NCBI RefSeq assembly: GCF_003325955.1
Contig: NZ_CP030929.1
Coordinates: 558,001-622,000, forward strand
From: Aurantimicrobium sp. MWH-Uga1
GTDB taxonomy: Bacteria > Actinomycetota > Actinomycetes > Actinomycetales > Microbacteriaceae
DNA length: 64,000 bases
Direction of reading: 5' to 3'
Shown here: one piece after another, positions 1 through 12,729 of the stretch
Layout: every line of letters starts with the position of its first letter
Position numbering within the stretch: the stretch's first letter is position 1
The notes under the pieces: model-generated
The model's database searches: none
Told to the model about the DNA's origin: nothing
Seen by the model: only the letters and a program-made list of their open reading frames with translations
Made by a program: the position numbers and the translations under genes

Positions 1-1808
1 CAATCCTCCAACTCCATCATTTCGCCCTGGGTGTTGTACCAATCAACTTGGCTGGCACTGGGAATGCGCTCGCCGAACACACCAAACTTTGTCGGACGCA
101 ATGCGGGGTGTTCGCGGCGCATCTTTGTGAGGTGTTTGGTGGTCGCTAGCATGTCTTGCTGCCACTCCTGAAGCTCCCAGTTCACCCAGGTCAAAGGGGA
201 GTCATGACAGTAGGCATTGTTGTTTCCGTGCTGTGTGCGACCGAACTCATCCCCGGCAGTAATCATGGGGATACCTGCCGACAGAAGCAATGTCCCCATC
301 AAATTACGCATAGTGCGCCGGCGTGCAGCAATCACATCAGGATTATCTGTGGGGCCCTCAACGCCGTGGTTAAAGGAACGGTTGTTATCCGTTCCATCGC
401 GGTTATCTTCACCGTTACCGATGTTGTGCTTGTAGTTGTACATCGTTAGATCGTTCAACGTAAAGCCATCATGTGCGGTGATGAAGTTCACGGAGGCGAC
501 AGGACCGCGCTCGGCAGAGAATGTGTTGCTTGATCCAGCTAACCGAGTAGCGAAGCCGCCCACGCCGGTGGGGGCGATGCCGGTCTCTCGAGCCTGTGCA
601 ATATCAGGCAACCAGAAGTTACGAATGCGATCGCGGTAGCGATCATTCCATTCGTGCCAGCCGTCAGCAAAGTTTCCGGTCTGCCAGCCCCCGAGGCCAA
701 CATCCCACGGTTCTGCGATGAGTTTGGTGGTGGAGAGCACGGGGTCTGTGCGAATAGCTTCGAGCAGAGGGTGGTCTTTTTCGTACTCTGCGTCTTTATT
801 GCGACCCAACGTCACAGCAAGGTCAAAACGGAAACCGTCTACCTGGACCTCCTCGGCCCAGTAACGCAGCGAATCAAGAATCAGTTGTTGAACAACAGGC
901 TGAGAAGCATTCAAAGAATTGCCGCACCCTGTGGTGTCGATGTATTCACCATCGGGCGTTTGGCGGTAGTAGCTCGCGTTGTCTAAGCCGCGAAAGCTCA
1001 GACGTGGGCCGAACTTACCTTCCTCAGCGGTGTGGTTGTAGACCACATCAAGGATGACCTCTAATCCAGCAGCGTGGAGGTCCTTGACCATCTGTTTGAA
1101 TTCGCGAAGTACCGCAGAAGGTCCCTCCGCACGAGATGCATGGGTGGCATAGGCCTCGTGGGGAGTAAAGAAGTTCAGGGTGTTGTATCCCCAGTAGTTG
1201 GTCAGGCCCTGGCGAAGAAGGTGTTCTTCGGAAACAAAGGTGTGGACCGGAAGTAGTTCAACCGCTGTTACTCCCAACTCAGTGAGGTAGGTCGTCATGG
1301 CTTCGTGACCGAGACCGGCATAGGTACCGCGCAGTTCTAGCGGAACGCCAGGATGCATCTTGGTCAGGCCGCGAACATGTGCTTCATAGATGACCGACTG
1401 GTCAAGTGGGGTTTGGGGTTTGGTCGAGTCTTCCCAATCAAAGCTGGTGTCCACCACGACATTGCGCCACTGGTTTCCAACTTTGCTCAAACCTTTGGCG
1501 TAGGGGTCAATGAGGAGTTCTTCAACCGAGAACGAATCTTGTGGACCTGCAGGGCCCCACGCTTGCAGTGAATACTCAGCACCAGGGATGAGCTTGGATG
1601 ATGTGGTACTCCACACCCCTGCCTTCCCTTTTTTCAAAGAATGGCGTTCAGCAATGTGGTTGCTACCGGGTGCCTCATAGACAAGTAGGTCAATTCCCTC
1701 AGCATGCGCACTAAACACCTTGAGCTCGCCACCGTTACCGGTTTGGCGCACGCCAAGGTTGTTCAGTGCAGGAGGGATAGTCACTCGAAATAGACTATCC
1801 AGATACAT
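1..1808 (-). CDS. glgX: glycogen debranching protein GlgX, 3' end cut by window
   Basis: GlgX (isoamylase-type, GH13) hydrolyses alpha-1,6 branches of glycogen in the cytoplasm. Reading the minus strand from ATG at 1808 gives about 602 codons before the window edge, so the C-terminus is missing. The N-terminal about 120 residues look like a CBM48 carbohydrate-binding domain. Residues 140-152 read VIYEAHVRGLTKM, a hallmark of the family. Further along are RFDLAV (catalytic Asp region, near base 800) and GNFADGWHEWNDRYRDR (near base 640). It is divergent from the cysteine desulfurase with 74 bp between start codons. The start is chosen because the family N-terminus begins about here; no strong Shine-Dalgarno is seen. 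Confidence 0.9.
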   Translation of the reverse strand, partial: MYLDSLFRVTIPPALNNLGVRQTGNGGELKVFSAHAEGIDLLVYEAPGSNHIAERHSLKKGKAGVWSTTSSKLIPGAEYSLQAWGPAGPQDSFSVEELLIDPYAKGLSKVGNQWRNVVVDTSFDWEDSTKPQTPLDQSVIYEAHVRGLTKMHPGVPLELRGTYAGLGHEAMTTYLTELGVTAVELLPVHTFVSEEHLLRQGLTNYWGYNTLNFFTPHEAYATHASRAEGPSAVLREFKQMVKDLHAAGLEVILDVVYNHTAEEGKFGPRLSFRGLDNASYYRQTPDGEYIDTTGCGNSLNASQPVVQQLILDSLRYWAEEVQVDGFRFDLAVTLGRNKDAEYEKDHPLLEAIRTDPVLSTTKLIAEPWDVGLGGWQTGNFADGWHEWNDRYRDRIRNFWLPDIAQARETGIAPTGVGGFATRLAGSSNTFSAERGPVASVNFITAHDGFTLNDLTMYNYKHNIGNGEDNRDGTDNNRSFNHGVEGPTDNPDVIAARRRTMRNLMGTLLLSAGIPMITAGDEFGRTQHGNNNAYCHDSPLTWVNWELQEWQQDMLATTKHLTKMRREHPALRPTKFGVFGERIPSASQVDWYNTQGEMMELED

Positions 1809-1882
1809 TGCCAGTATGTTTCGAACGCGGTGGACCGGCAGAAAATAGGTTCAACCACTGGTTTAAGGACAGGAGAGTACTC

Positions 1883-3079
1883 ATGGCTTATCTCGACCAT
1901 GCCGCCTCCACTCCAGTGCGGCCCGAAGCAGCCAAGGCTTACACAGACGCTCTTGAACTAGCAGGAAACCCCTCTTCAGTTCACCGTCACGGTCAAGCGG
2001 CTCGAGCACTTGTTGAAGACGCTAGGGAATATTTGGCTACTGTGCTCGGGTGTGAACCTATCGAAATCATCTTTACCTCTGGTGGAACCGAATCAATCAA
2101 CCTCGCCCTAGTCGGACTCTTTCGGGCATCTGTCGAGAAGGACGCTAAGCGTAATCGCATTATTGTTCCTGAAGCTGAACACCATGCCACCTTAGACACC
2201 GTCCTGTGGTTGCAAGAGCATGAGGGTGCGGTACTCGAGTGGATCTCCGTCGACAGTCTGGGTCGCATAGATATCTATGAACTTGCAGAGACTCTCGAGC
2301 GTGCCGGTAGTGCTGTAGCTCTGATGACCATGTTGTGGGCAAATAACGAAGTTGGCACCATCCAGCCCGCGGTGGACGTGGCAGCGCTCGCCGCACAACA
2401 CAAGGTTCCTCTCCATATCGATGCGGTTTCTGCTTTTGGCCATATCCCCATCAACTTTGCTCAGCTGCGTGAAGAAACAGGTGCAGAAGGAGCAACAGGT
2501 CTTGTTGCAATGAGTCTTTCTGGTCACAAGTTCGGTTCCGTGCCCGGTGTCGGTCTTCTCATCGCCAGCAGGCACGCCCAGCTGGAACCGCTTATTCATG
2601 GCGGGGGACAGCAGCGTGGTCTGCGCAGCGGAACACTCGATGCTCCAGCCATCTCTTCGATGGCTATTGCCGCGTTGATGACTGACATAGGTTTTGCTGA
2701 GCAAACCACACGATTGAGCACACTGCGTGATCTGACTATTGCGAAAGTGCAGGAATTGGTTCCGGACGCCATCCTCAGTGGTGATCGAGTTAACCGCCTC
2801 GATAACAATGTCAACTTCACTTTCCCTGGGTGCCAGAGTGATTCATTGTTATTTTTGCTCGATGCCATGGGGGTCTCCGTCTCGACTGGCTCTGCATGTC
2901 AGGCAGGCGTCGCCCAGCCTTCCCACGTATTACTCGCCATGGGGTACGACGAAAAGGGAGCATCTTCTGCTATCAGAGTCTCGCTAGGTCACAGCACTAC
3001 CGAGGAAGAACTCGAAGAATTCTTTGCTGCTTTGCCCGAGGCCTATGAGCGCGCCCGCAAGGCGGGCACCACTTCCTAG
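1883..3079 (+). CDS. cysteine desulfurase (IscS/NifS type)
   Basis: A 398-aa PLP-dependent class V aminotransferase that removes sulfur from L-cysteine as an enzyme persulfide. Visible are the N-terminal YLDHAAST motif, the PLP-lysine segment SLSGHKFGSVPGVG and the active-site cysteine in STGSACQAG. ATG 1883 is chosen over an in-frame upstream TTG because AGGAGAG (1871-1877) sits just before it. The next gene is mnmA, which needs IscS-type persulfide sulfur, so a role in tRNA 2-thiouridine formation is likely; supply to Fe-S clusters is also possible. Whether to call it iscS or nifS is left open. Confidence 0.93.
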   Translation: MAYLDHAASTPVRPEAAKAYTDALELAGNPSSVHRHGQAARALVEDAREYLATVLGCEPIEIIFTSGGTESINLALVGLFRASVEKDAKRNRIIVPEAEHHATLDTVLWLQEHEGAVLEWISVDSLGRIDIYELAETLERAGSAVALMTMLWANNEVGTIQPAVDVAALAAQHKVPLHIDAVSAFGHIPINFAQLREETGAEGATGLVAMSLSGHKFGSVPGVGLLIASRHAQLEPLIHGGGQQRGLRSGTLDAPAISSMAIAALMTDIGFAEQTTRLSTLRDLTIAKVQELVPDAILSGDRVNRLDNNVNFTFPGCQSDSLLFLLDAMGVSVSTGSACQAGVAQPSHVLLAMGYDEKGASSAIRVSLGHSTTEEELEEFFAALPEAYERARKAGTTS

Positions 3080-3111
3080 GCATTGGTCAGCTAGGGCACT
3101 GCCACACGGCT

Positions 3112-3117
3112 TAAACT
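3112..3117 (+). promoter_or_regulatory. leaderless -10 box of mnmA
   Basis: TAAACT lies exactly 6 nt before the mnmA ATG and no Shine-Dalgarno is present, so transcription probably starts at or next to the A of the start codon. The extended sequence CACGGCTTAAACT is repeated in front of hisC. Confidence 0.5.
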
Positions 3118-3123
3118 TGATTT

Positions 3124-6368
<3,245 letters not shown>

Positions 6369-6384
6369 ACTTCCCGGCGTAATG

Positions 6385-6419
6385 ATCTGAGCCCCACGAG
6401 TGAATCGCGGGGCTCAGAT
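6385..6419. terminator. bidirectional terminator between ligA and the LPXTG protein gene
   Basis: A strong inverted repeat (arms ATCTGAGCCCC and GGGGCTCAGAT) stands between convergent genes and is followed by TGTTT on the plus strand. It probably ends both transcripts. Confidence 0.75.
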
Positions 6420-6422
6420 TGT

Positions 6423-8468
6423 TTAGACGCTTCGTCGTCTGATGATTGCAATTGCCAGCAGAGTGATTCCGCCCAAGAAGAGAAGGCTTGCAAAGCCGAT
6501 CAAACTCTCGCCGTTGCTACCGGTGTGAGGTAGGCCTGAGGTTGAACTACTTGAACCATTAGCTGAAGTATCAACACTCCACTGCGCATACAACGTGATG
6601 TCAGTAATGACACCTGGGGTGTAGGGGGATGTGAGAGCTGTTCCACCAGTTGCGGAAGTAAACCACCCATCAAATGTGTAACCGCTCTTAGTCGGCGCCG
6701 CTGGTAATGCCATAGTCGCGCCGGTGAGGAATGTCCCGTTGGAGACTGCTGAACCCCCCTGGGTGTTGTAGGTCACAACGTGTGAATCTGCCAACCACTG
6801 AGCAAAGAGTGTTGCATTGCCGCTGAAGGGATACTGACCCTGGTTGAGGTAGGTCGTGCCCGAACCATCTGAAAAGGTGCTCCAGTAGCGGAAGGTATAC
6901 CCAGCCTTTGTGAAGGAATTAGCGTTCAAGTTGTTGGGCCCAGCTGCAGTCTGGTTCCCCATCGTGCCTGTTCCCCCACCAGGGTTGAAGGTTACGGTGT
7001 AGGGCGTAGCTGCAGTTCCGGTCAGGGTAACGGCATCGAAGTAGCTGCCAGAAACCTGCATGGAATAGGAACCGTTGAGCAGCGCTCCTGCTGCAGAAGG
7101 GTTCCATTGCAGGATCACGGTGCACTCTGAACCGGCAGCAATCGTTCCACCACTGGCATTACATGATCCGCCCTGACGCGATACGCCAGTACCTCCAACT
7201 GTTTCGTTAGAAATTGAGGTGGATGCTGAACCGCTGTTGTAGGCGTAGATAGTGATCTGACTGCTTGAACCTACTGCGGTGTTGGGAAACGCAATACTGG
7301 CCATAGGGTTTGGAGTCGTCAGGAACGAAGTTGTTGAGTATTGAACTGGTCCACCGGTCCAACGAGCTTTAAGGACAACATTTGAGGTAGGAGTGACGCT
7401 TTGCCCTGTCGAAGGGAAACTTGACCCACTTGAGAGGGTTCCTGAAGTTACTTCCCATCCGTTTTGTCGCTGTCCAGATGGTGCTGTGAAACAAGGATCT
7501 GTGGCGCTGAGCGGACAAGCGATAGGGCTAGGAAGTGTGAGCGCACTTCCCTGGGCGATTGTTTGAACAAGATCTGCTCCGGTTGCACCTGTTCCATGTT
7601 GATAAGTGACGGTGTAGGTAAGTGGCGCCATAACCATTGCAACAGTTGCGAAAGCTGCCAGCGTTCCTTGTTGGGTTGCTGCTGAAATTACATTTCCTGA
7701 GACAGTGAAAGTCGATAATTTTGATGAAGGATCCAAGACCCAAAATGTTCCAGTGCTGTCAATTTGTAATGAGTAACTTCCAGAGACACCTGTGATGGCA
7801 CTTGTTCCTACCTGACTAGTGGCACCTGTCGTTACATTGATGCGATAGAGCTTGCTATCGGCTCGATTCATCATGTAGTACAACCCATCTACAGGGTTGT
7901 AAGCAAAACCATTCCAGGTTTGGTTCGCAGGAGCATCTCCTGTAAGTGGAATCCCGGTGCCAAGGCTTCCATTAGAAATATCAACAGGGTAAAGACCATT
8001 TCCAAGACCAAAAACCCCTTGAGGCCCTTTGGCCATGCCGAAGATATCTTGAGCGCCTGAAGTTCCAACAGTTATTGGAACGCCAGCGTTCGAACCTGAG
8101 AGTGCAAACTTTTGCAAGGTGAAACGAATCCCACCTGCACTAGTAGCAGTGTAAATGGAATTATCGCTCGAGTTATAGAAACCACCAGATGATTGATCAA
8201 GGGCACCACTACAAGTTCCTGTACAAACTGAAGATGTTGTTAGTGTGCCAGCGCTAACTCCAGTTATTTGGTTTAGCGGTGTAGCTCCTGCTGTGTAGTT
8301 TACGTAATAAAGATTGGTTGCCGCGGGGAGTGGAAGTGCTGCCGCATATGCTGCGGTGAGGTTACCCGGGAGGAAAAAACCAAACCCAGCAATCAAAGAA
8401 ATAGCAACTCCCCTTGTAAAGAGTCGATTTAGAGGCATTCGGCCTAACAAGGTCCCTAATTTCTTCAT
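6423..8468 (-). CDS. LPXTG-anchored surface protein with InlB-type repeats
   Basis: A 681-aa exported protein. It has a signal peptide (residues 1 to about 43, ending AAYAA), a long Thr/Ser/Gly-rich region that may form a beta-propeller or beta-sandwich, and an InlB-like segment around 285-372. An ASPM/Hydin-like choice-of-anchor region follows (about 385-490), then two Listeria-Bacteroides (InlB B) repeats, each ending in AQW (about 500-640). LPHTG (646-650), a hydrophobic helix and RRR complete a sortase signal. Function is unknown; adhesion or envelope attachment is inference. No sortase gene is in the window. A strong Shine-Dalgarno lies too far upstream (8508-8514) for this ATG. TetR is divergent. 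Confidence 0.85.
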   Translation of the reverse strand: MKKLGTLLGRMPLNRLFTRGVAISLIAGFGFFLPGNLTAAYAAALPLPAATNLYYVNYTAGATPLNQITGVSAGTLTTSSVCTGTCSGALDQSSGGFYNSSDNSIYTATSAGGIRFTLQKFALSGSNAGVPITVGTSGAQDIFGMAKGPQGVFGLGNGLYPVDISNGSLGTGIPLTGDAPANQTWNGFAYNPVDGLYYMMNRADSKLYRINVTTGATSQVGTSAITGVSGSYSLQIDSTGTFWVLDPSSKLSTFTVSGNVISAATQQGTLAAFATVAMVMAPLTYTVTYQHGTGATGADLVQTIAQGSALTLPSPIACPLSATDPCFTAPSGQRQNGWEVTSGTLSSGSSFPSTGQSVTPTSNVVLKARWTGGPVQYSTTSFLTTPNPMASIAFPNTAVGSSSQITIYAYNSGSASTSISNETVGGTGVSRQGGSCNASGGTIAAGSECTVILQWNPSAAGALLNGSYSMQVSGSYFDAVTLTGTAATPYTVTFNPGGGTGTMGNQTAAGPNNLNANSFTKAGYTFRYWSTFSDGSGTTYLNQGQYPFSGNATLFAQWLADSHVVTYNTQGGSAVSNGTFLTGATMALPAAPTKSGYTFDGWFTSATGGTALTSPYTPGVITDITLYAQWSVDTSANGSSSSTSGLPHTGSNGESLIGFASLLFLGGITLLAIAIIRRRSV

Positions 8469-8503
8469 GTGTCCAAATTCTTATTTTGAATATTCTTCAA
8501 CAA
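8465..8503 (-). CDS. possible 12-codon leader peptide upstream of the surface protein
   Basis: A perfect AGGAGGT (8508-8514, minus strand) precedes TTG at 8503. The frame reads (M)LKNIQNKNLDT and stops at a TGA overlapping the ATG of the LPXTG gene (ATGA). The surface-protein ATG itself is about 39 nt from this ribosome binding site, too far for direct use. Translational coupling through a mini-ORF is one reading; a misassigned start or a sequence difference in the leader is another. Confidence 0.3.
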   Translation of the reverse strand: MLKNIQNKNLDT

Positions 8504-8543
8504 GGTTACCTCCTGTTATGAATAATGTTCAAAACCTCACCGA

Positions 8544-8549
8544 TAAGCT
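8544..8549 (+). promoter_or_regulatory. leaderless -10 box of the tetR gene
   Basis: TAAGCT lies exactly 6 nt before the ATG at 8556, and the spacer is pyrimidine-rich with no Shine-Dalgarno. Confidence 0.4.
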
Positions 8550-8555
8550 TTTTCT

Positions 8556-9158
8556 ATGCCATCACCCGCTAGCGGACTCAAGACGCGTCAATCTTTGATT
8601 GACGCGGCAAAGGGGTTCCTGGGGCAAGGTAATAGAGACGTTTCTATTCAAGAAATAGCCAAAGCAGCAAATGTCTCCGTCGGTTCGGTCTACACCTACT
8701 TCAAAGACAAAAACGAACTTTTTGACGCTGCAGCTGCCGATGCTCTGATGGATAACGTTCCACAGCTGGAGAAAATACTCAGTGGAATCGACGACTCAGC
8801 TCTAGGCTTTTTGGCAACGGGAATATGGGCATGCAGAAGACCAAGTTTTTCACCTGAACTTGCTCGAATTATCTTGACGGTGGGACCATTGGGCTTTGCC
8901 CGGTTTGATGATTATTTCCAGGGGCCAATACAAGCTATTCAGCAAAGTGTTGATCGTGGTTTGTGTCACTGCGAAGATATCGAAGCATTTGTTTTAGCTG
9001 CCTCGGGGGCTTACCAAAACATACTTGCTCACGTATACGCGGGAACAGCAAGCGAAGATCTAGCTGAACGGGTCTATTGGCAATTTGCTAAAGAACTGGG
9101 ATATTCCCGTGAGCAATACCAAGAGGTAATTGATTACGTTGCCTCCTTGCCTGCCTGA
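8556..9158 (+). CDS. TetR/AcrR-family transcriptional regulator
   Basis: A 200-aa one-component repressor type. The N-terminal helix-turn-helix is clear (about residues 26-50: VSIQEIAKAANVSVGSVYTY followed by FKDKNEL). The C-terminal ligand-binding part is not recognisable by eye. It is divergent from the LPXTG surface protein with 87 bp between start codons, so it probably controls that gene and/or itself. The base composition is lower in GC than the flanking gatCAB and ligA genes, which would fit an accessory two-gene unit. Confidence 0.85.
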   Translation: MPSPASGLKTRQSLIDAAKGFLGQGNRDVSIQEIAKAANVSVGSVYTYFKDKNELFDAAAADALMDNVPQLEKILSGIDDSALGFLATGIWACRRPSFSPELARIILTVGPLGFARFDDYFQGPIQAIQQSVDRGLCHCEDIEAFVLAASGAYQNILAHVYAGTASEDLAERVYWQFAKELGYSREQYQEVIDYVASLPA

Positions 9159-9204
9159 TTACTCGGTACGTTGGCAGAGTTCACGCCCGGTAAACTTGTG
9201 CCTT

Positions 9205-9504
9205 ATGTCTGACATTTCTGCCGAGCAAGTGCGCCACCTGGCAAACTTGGCTCGTATTGACCTATCCGACGCGGAAATCGCGACGATGACCACTGAGTTG
9301 GGCCAGATCATGGAAGCTGTGGCTTCCGTGCAGGCCGTTGCCACGCCTGATGTGCCTGCAACCAGCCACCCTATTCCGCTGAAGAACGTTTACCGTCCCG
9401 ATGTCGTTGCTGATGTGATTCCTACCGAGAAGGCTTTGGCTTCTGCTCCTGAGCACGATGGTTCTCGTTTCAAGGTTTCGGCCATCTTGGGGGAGGAGCA
9501 GTAA
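9205..9504 (+). CDS. gatC: Asp/Glu-tRNA(Asn/Gln) amidotransferase subunit C
   Basis: A 99-aa GatC, which stabilises the GatA-GatB pair in the GatCAB amidotransferase. The sequence has the typical [21 protein letters not shown] start and ends with a conserved [15 protein letters not shown] tail. ATG 9205 is chosen because it gives the normal family length; in-frame starts further upstream would add non-family residues. It begins the gatC-gatA-gatB operon (2 bp to gatA). TAAACT 8 nt upstream may be the promoter -10. Confidence 0.95.
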   Translation: MSDISAEQVRHLANLARIDLSDAEIATMTTELGQIMEAVASVQAVATPDVPATSHPIPLKNVYRPDVVADVIPTEKALASAPEHDGSRFKVSAILGEEQ

Positions 9505-9506
9505 TT

Positions 9507-11015
9507 ATGTCTGACCTCATTCACAAAACTGCTGCTGAGCTAGCAGAAATGCTCGCTGCTGACACCACCACATCTGTTGAAATCACTCAGGCGCACCTCG
9601 ACCGCATTGCTGAAGTTGATGGAGATCTCAATGCTTTCTTGCACGTTAACGCTGAGGTGTCGTTAGAAGCAGCGAAAGCTTCTGATGCGCGTCGTGCTGC
9701 AGGGGCACCACTAAGTCCTCTCGACGGTGTTCCTATAGCCATCAAGGATGTTCTGGTTACAACCGACATGCCATCCACTTCGGGTTCCAAGATTCTCGAA
9801 GGCTGGATGTCTCCCTATGACGCCACCGTGGTGACCAAGGTCCGTGAAGCAGGACTTGTTCCTCTTGGAAAGACCAATATGGACGAATTCGCTATGGGTT
9901 CCTCTACCGAGCACTCTGCCTATGGTCCTACACGTAATCCTTGGGATCTGGAGCGCATTCCTGGTGGTTCCGGTGGTGGATCTGCTGCAGCTGTTGCTGC
10001 CTATGAAGCCCCACTTGCCTTAGGTTCAGACACGGGCGGTTCCATTCGCCAGCCAGCACACATCACGGGAACGGTTGGTGTGAAACCAACCTATGGCGGT
10101 GTGTCTCGTTACGGCGCTATTGCTTTAGCATCCAGCCTGGATCAAATTGGCCCCGTTACCCGCACAGTAATGGACTCTGCTCTGTTACACGATGTGATTA
10201 AGGGTCATGACGTCCATGACAGCACCTCATTGAAAGACGAGTGGCCTTCATTTGTTGAGGCAGTCAAGAATGCCAACGTTGCCGGCCTCAAGATTGGTGT
10301 CATTGAACAGCTCGATGGTGAGGGATTCCAGCCTGGTGTTCTTGCTCGTTTCCACGATGCACTCGAACTTCTCAAAGAACATGGCGCAGAAATTGTTCCT
10401 GTTTCCTTGCCCAGCCTGGAATATGCGGTTGCTGCGTATTACTTGATCCTCCCTGCAGAAGCATCGAGTAACTTGGCCAAGTTTGACTCCGTTCGTTTTG
10501 GTCTGCGTGTGACCCCAGAAGGCGGTGGAACCGTGGAGCAGGTGATGTCTGCAACCCGTGAAGCAGGTTTCGGTGCTGAAGTAAAGCGACGCATCATTTT
10601 GGGCACCTACGCACTGTCTGCTGGGTACTACGACGCCTACTACGGCTCTGCCCAGAAGGTGCGCACACTCGTTCAGCGTGACTTTGCTGAGGCCTTCAGC
10701 AAGGTTGATGTTTTAGCTTCTCCCACGGCACCCACCACTGCATGGAAGCTCGGCGAACAGCTCGATGACCCTGTCGCTATGTGGCGCGGAGATGTGGCTA
10801 CCATTCCTGCCAACATGGCTGGTATTCCTGGCATCAGTATTCCTGCTGGACTCGCGGACGAGGACGGATTGCCTGTCGGCATCCAGTTCCTCGCACCTGC
10901 TCGTGAAGATGCACGCTTGTATAACGTCGGCGCTGCACTCGAAGCTTTGCTGGAGCAGAAGTGGGGACACACACTGATCAGCCAAGCACCAGAACTCAAG
11001 GGAGGAGCGCGCTAA
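9507..11015 (+). CDS. gatA: Asp/Glu-tRNA(Asn/Gln) amidotransferase subunit A
   Basis: The 502-aa glutaminase subunit of GatCAB. It releases ammonia from glutamine, which is channelled to GatB for amidation of mischarged Glu-tRNA(Gln)/Asp-tRNA(Asn). The amidase-signature triad is visible as Lys80 (VPIAIKD), cis-Ser155 (RIPGGSGGG) and nucleophile Ser179 (GSDTGGSI). Length matches GatA. Its stop overlaps the gatB start by 1 bp (TAATG). Confidence 0.97.
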   Translation: MSDLIHKTAAELAEMLAADTTTSVEITQAHLDRIAEVDGDLNAFLHVNAEVSLEAAKASDARRAAGAPLSPLDGVPIAIKDVLVTTDMPSTSGSKILEGWMSPYDATVVTKVREAGLVPLGKTNMDEFAMGSSTEHSAYGPTRNPWDLERIPGGSGGGSAAAVAAYEAPLALGSDTGGSIRQPAHITGTVGVKPTYGGVSRYGAIALASSLDQIGPVTRTVMDSALLHDVIKGHDVHDSTSLKDEWPSFVEAVKNANVAGLKIGVIEQLDGEGFQPGVLARFHDALELLKEHGAEIVPVSLPSLEYAVAAYYLILPAEASSNLAKFDSVRFGLRVTPEGGGTVEQVMSATREAGFGAEVKRRIILGTYALSAGYYDAYYGSAQKVRTLVQRDFAEAFSKVDVLASPTAPTTAWKLGEQLDDPVAMWRGDVATIPANMAGIPGISIPAGLADEDGLPVGIQFLAPAREDARLYNVGAALEALLEQKWGHTLISQAPELKGGAR

Positions 11016-12514
11016 TGGCTAAAGCAAAGCTCATGGATTATGACAAGGCGCTTGAACTGTTTGAACCCGTCCTCGGTTTTGAAGTTCACGTTGAACTCTC
11101 AACCAAGACCAAGATGTTCTCGGCAGCTCCCAACAACTTCGGGAGCGAACCCAACACCAACATCACCCCCACCTGTTTAGGTTTGCCCGGCTCCTTGCCC
11201 GTCGTGAATGAAGAAGCAGTTCGCTACTCCATCAGCTTGGGGCTCGCCCTTGGCTGTGAGATTGCGGAATCTTCGTCCTTTGCTCGAAAGAACTACTTTT
11301 ATCCCGACCTGGCGAAGAATTACCAGATTTCCCAATACGACGAACCCATTGCCTTGAATGGAAATGTGGAAGTTGAACTGCCTAACGGTCGCATCATCAA
11401 CGTCGATATTGAACGTGCTCACATGGAAGAGGACGCTGGCAAGCTCACCCACGTTGGTGGCTCCACAGGTCGTATTCAAGGCGCTGAATATTCTTTAGTT
11501 GACTACAACCGTGCTGGTGTTCCTCTAGTGGAGATTGTGACCCGCATGATTGAGGGCGCCGAGCATGACGCTCCAGAACTAGCCAAGGCCTACGTGGCAA
11601 CTATTCGTGACATCGTGATTGCCCTGGGTATTTCTGACGCCAAGATGGAACGTGGAAACTTGCGCTGTGATGCCAACGTGTCGCTGCGTCCCCGTGGCTC
11701 TGACAAGCTGGGCACGCGCACCGAAACCAAGAACGTGAACTCACTGCGTTCTGTCGAGCGTGCAGTACGGTACGAGATACAGCGCCAGGCGCAGATCTTG
11801 GCTGATGGTGGAACCATCATCCAAGAAACGCGCCACTGGCACGAAGACACTGGTGCAACCAGTGCCGGCCGCCCTAAGTCAGATGCAGATGATTACCGTT
11901 ATTTCCCCGAGCCAGATCTCCTTCCCGTGGTTCCAGACCCTGCGCTGATTGAAGAATTACGCGCTGCACTTCCGGAAAAGCCAGCTGAACGTCGCCGTCG
12001 CCTCAAAGCAGAATGGGGCTTTACTGACCTTGAGTTCCAAGACGTAGTGAACTCTGGCTTGCTTAATGAAGTTTCCGAAACGGTTGCTGCCGGTGCCACA
12101 GCTCAGGCTGCACGTAAGTGGTGGACCGGTGAAATAGCTCGTTTGTCTAATGCTGCCGGCGAAGAGGGTATCGACATCACCCCTGCACAGGTAGCCGAAT
12201 TGCAACAGCTGGTTGACGAAGGAACTCTCAACGACCGTTTAGCGCGTCAAGTGCTTGAAGCAGTCGCAGCTGGTGAAGGCTCGCCTCGCGACATCGTGGA
12301 AGCCAAGGGCCTTGCAGTGGTCAGCGATGATGGTGCTTTAATTGCCGCTATCGACGAAGCACTTTCCGCTCAGCCGGATGTCTTGGAAAAGATCAAGGAT
12401 GGCAAGGTTCAAGCTGCCGGTGCTGTTATCGGTGCAGTCATGAAGGCAATGCAGGGTAAAGCGGATGCGGCACGCGTTCGTGAGCTCGTGCTTGAGCGGG
12501 CCGAAGCGCTCTAA
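11015..12514 (+). CDS. gatB: Asp/Glu-tRNA(Asn/Gln) amidotransferase subunit B
   Basis: The 499-aa tRNA-binding and transamidating subunit of GatCAB. It has the conserved N-terminal [16 protein letters not shown], the cradle-domain motif [26 protein letters not shown] and the C-terminal YqeY-like tail domain (about residues 350-499). ATG 11015 overlaps the gatA stop (TAATG) and follows GGGAGGAGCGC, so it is preferred to upstream in-frame codons. The presence of all three subunits implies indirect Gln-tRNA and/or Asn-tRNA synthesis. Confidence 0.97.
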   Translation: MAKAKLMDYDKALELFEPVLGFEVHVELSTKTKMFSAAPNNFGSEPNTNITPTCLGLPGSLPVVNEEAVRYSISLGLALGCEIAESSSFARKNYFYPDLAKNYQISQYDEPIALNGNVEVELPNGRIINVDIERAHMEEDAGKLTHVGGSTGRIQGAEYSLVDYNRAGVPLVEIVTRMIEGAEHDAPELAKAYVATIRDIVIALGISDAKMERGNLRCDANVSLRPRGSDKLGTRTETKNVNSLRSVERAVRYEIQRQAQILADGGTIIQETRHWHEDTGATSAGRPKSDADDYRYFPEPDLLPVVPDPALIEELRAALPEKPAERRRRLKAEWGFTDLEFQDVVNSGLLNEVSETVAAGATAQAARKWWTGEIARLSNAAGEEGIDITPAQVAELQQLVDEGTLNDRLARQVLEAVAAGEGSPRDIVEAKGLAVVSDDGALIAAIDEALSAQPDVLEKIKDGKVQAAGAVIGAVMKAMQGKADAARVRELVLERAEAL

Positions 12515-12564
12515 ACTAAATGTGTGGTTGGCGTGAGATTACGCCCTGATATGAAGGAGCTTCC

Positions 12565-12729
12565 ATGCGAGTTCTCTTGTTTATCGTCGTGATGGCACTT
12601 TCTGTTGGCTCCTGCTGGACCATGGGACAGGCATTCGCTTACCCCGAATACGGCGCATACATCTTCACTGCTGGTGTTCTCGGGGCAACCCTGGCATTCG
12701 GTCTCGCTTCAAGGTGGAACCGCGCCTAA
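12565..12729 (+). CDS. 54-aa predicted membrane protein
   Basis: A short gene with a good ribosome binding site (GAAGGAGC, 12553-12560). The product starts MRVLLFIVVMALSVGSCW and ends LASRWNRA. It has two hydrophobic stretches (residues 2-24 and 31-49) and a basic C-terminus, so it probably spans the membrane twice. Its 3' part overlaps the 5' end of dinB in another frame. I do not recognise the family; similar tiny membrane proteins are often conserved in Microbacteriaceae. Confidence 0.6.
   Translation: MRVLLFIVVMALSVGSCWTMGQAFAYPEYGAYIFTAGVLGATLAFGLASRWNRA

Noticed and set aside
2192..2704. A 170-aa minus-strand frame within the cysteine desulfurase gene
   Set aside because: Shadow of the real gene in another frame, no ribosome binding site, low-complexity composition.
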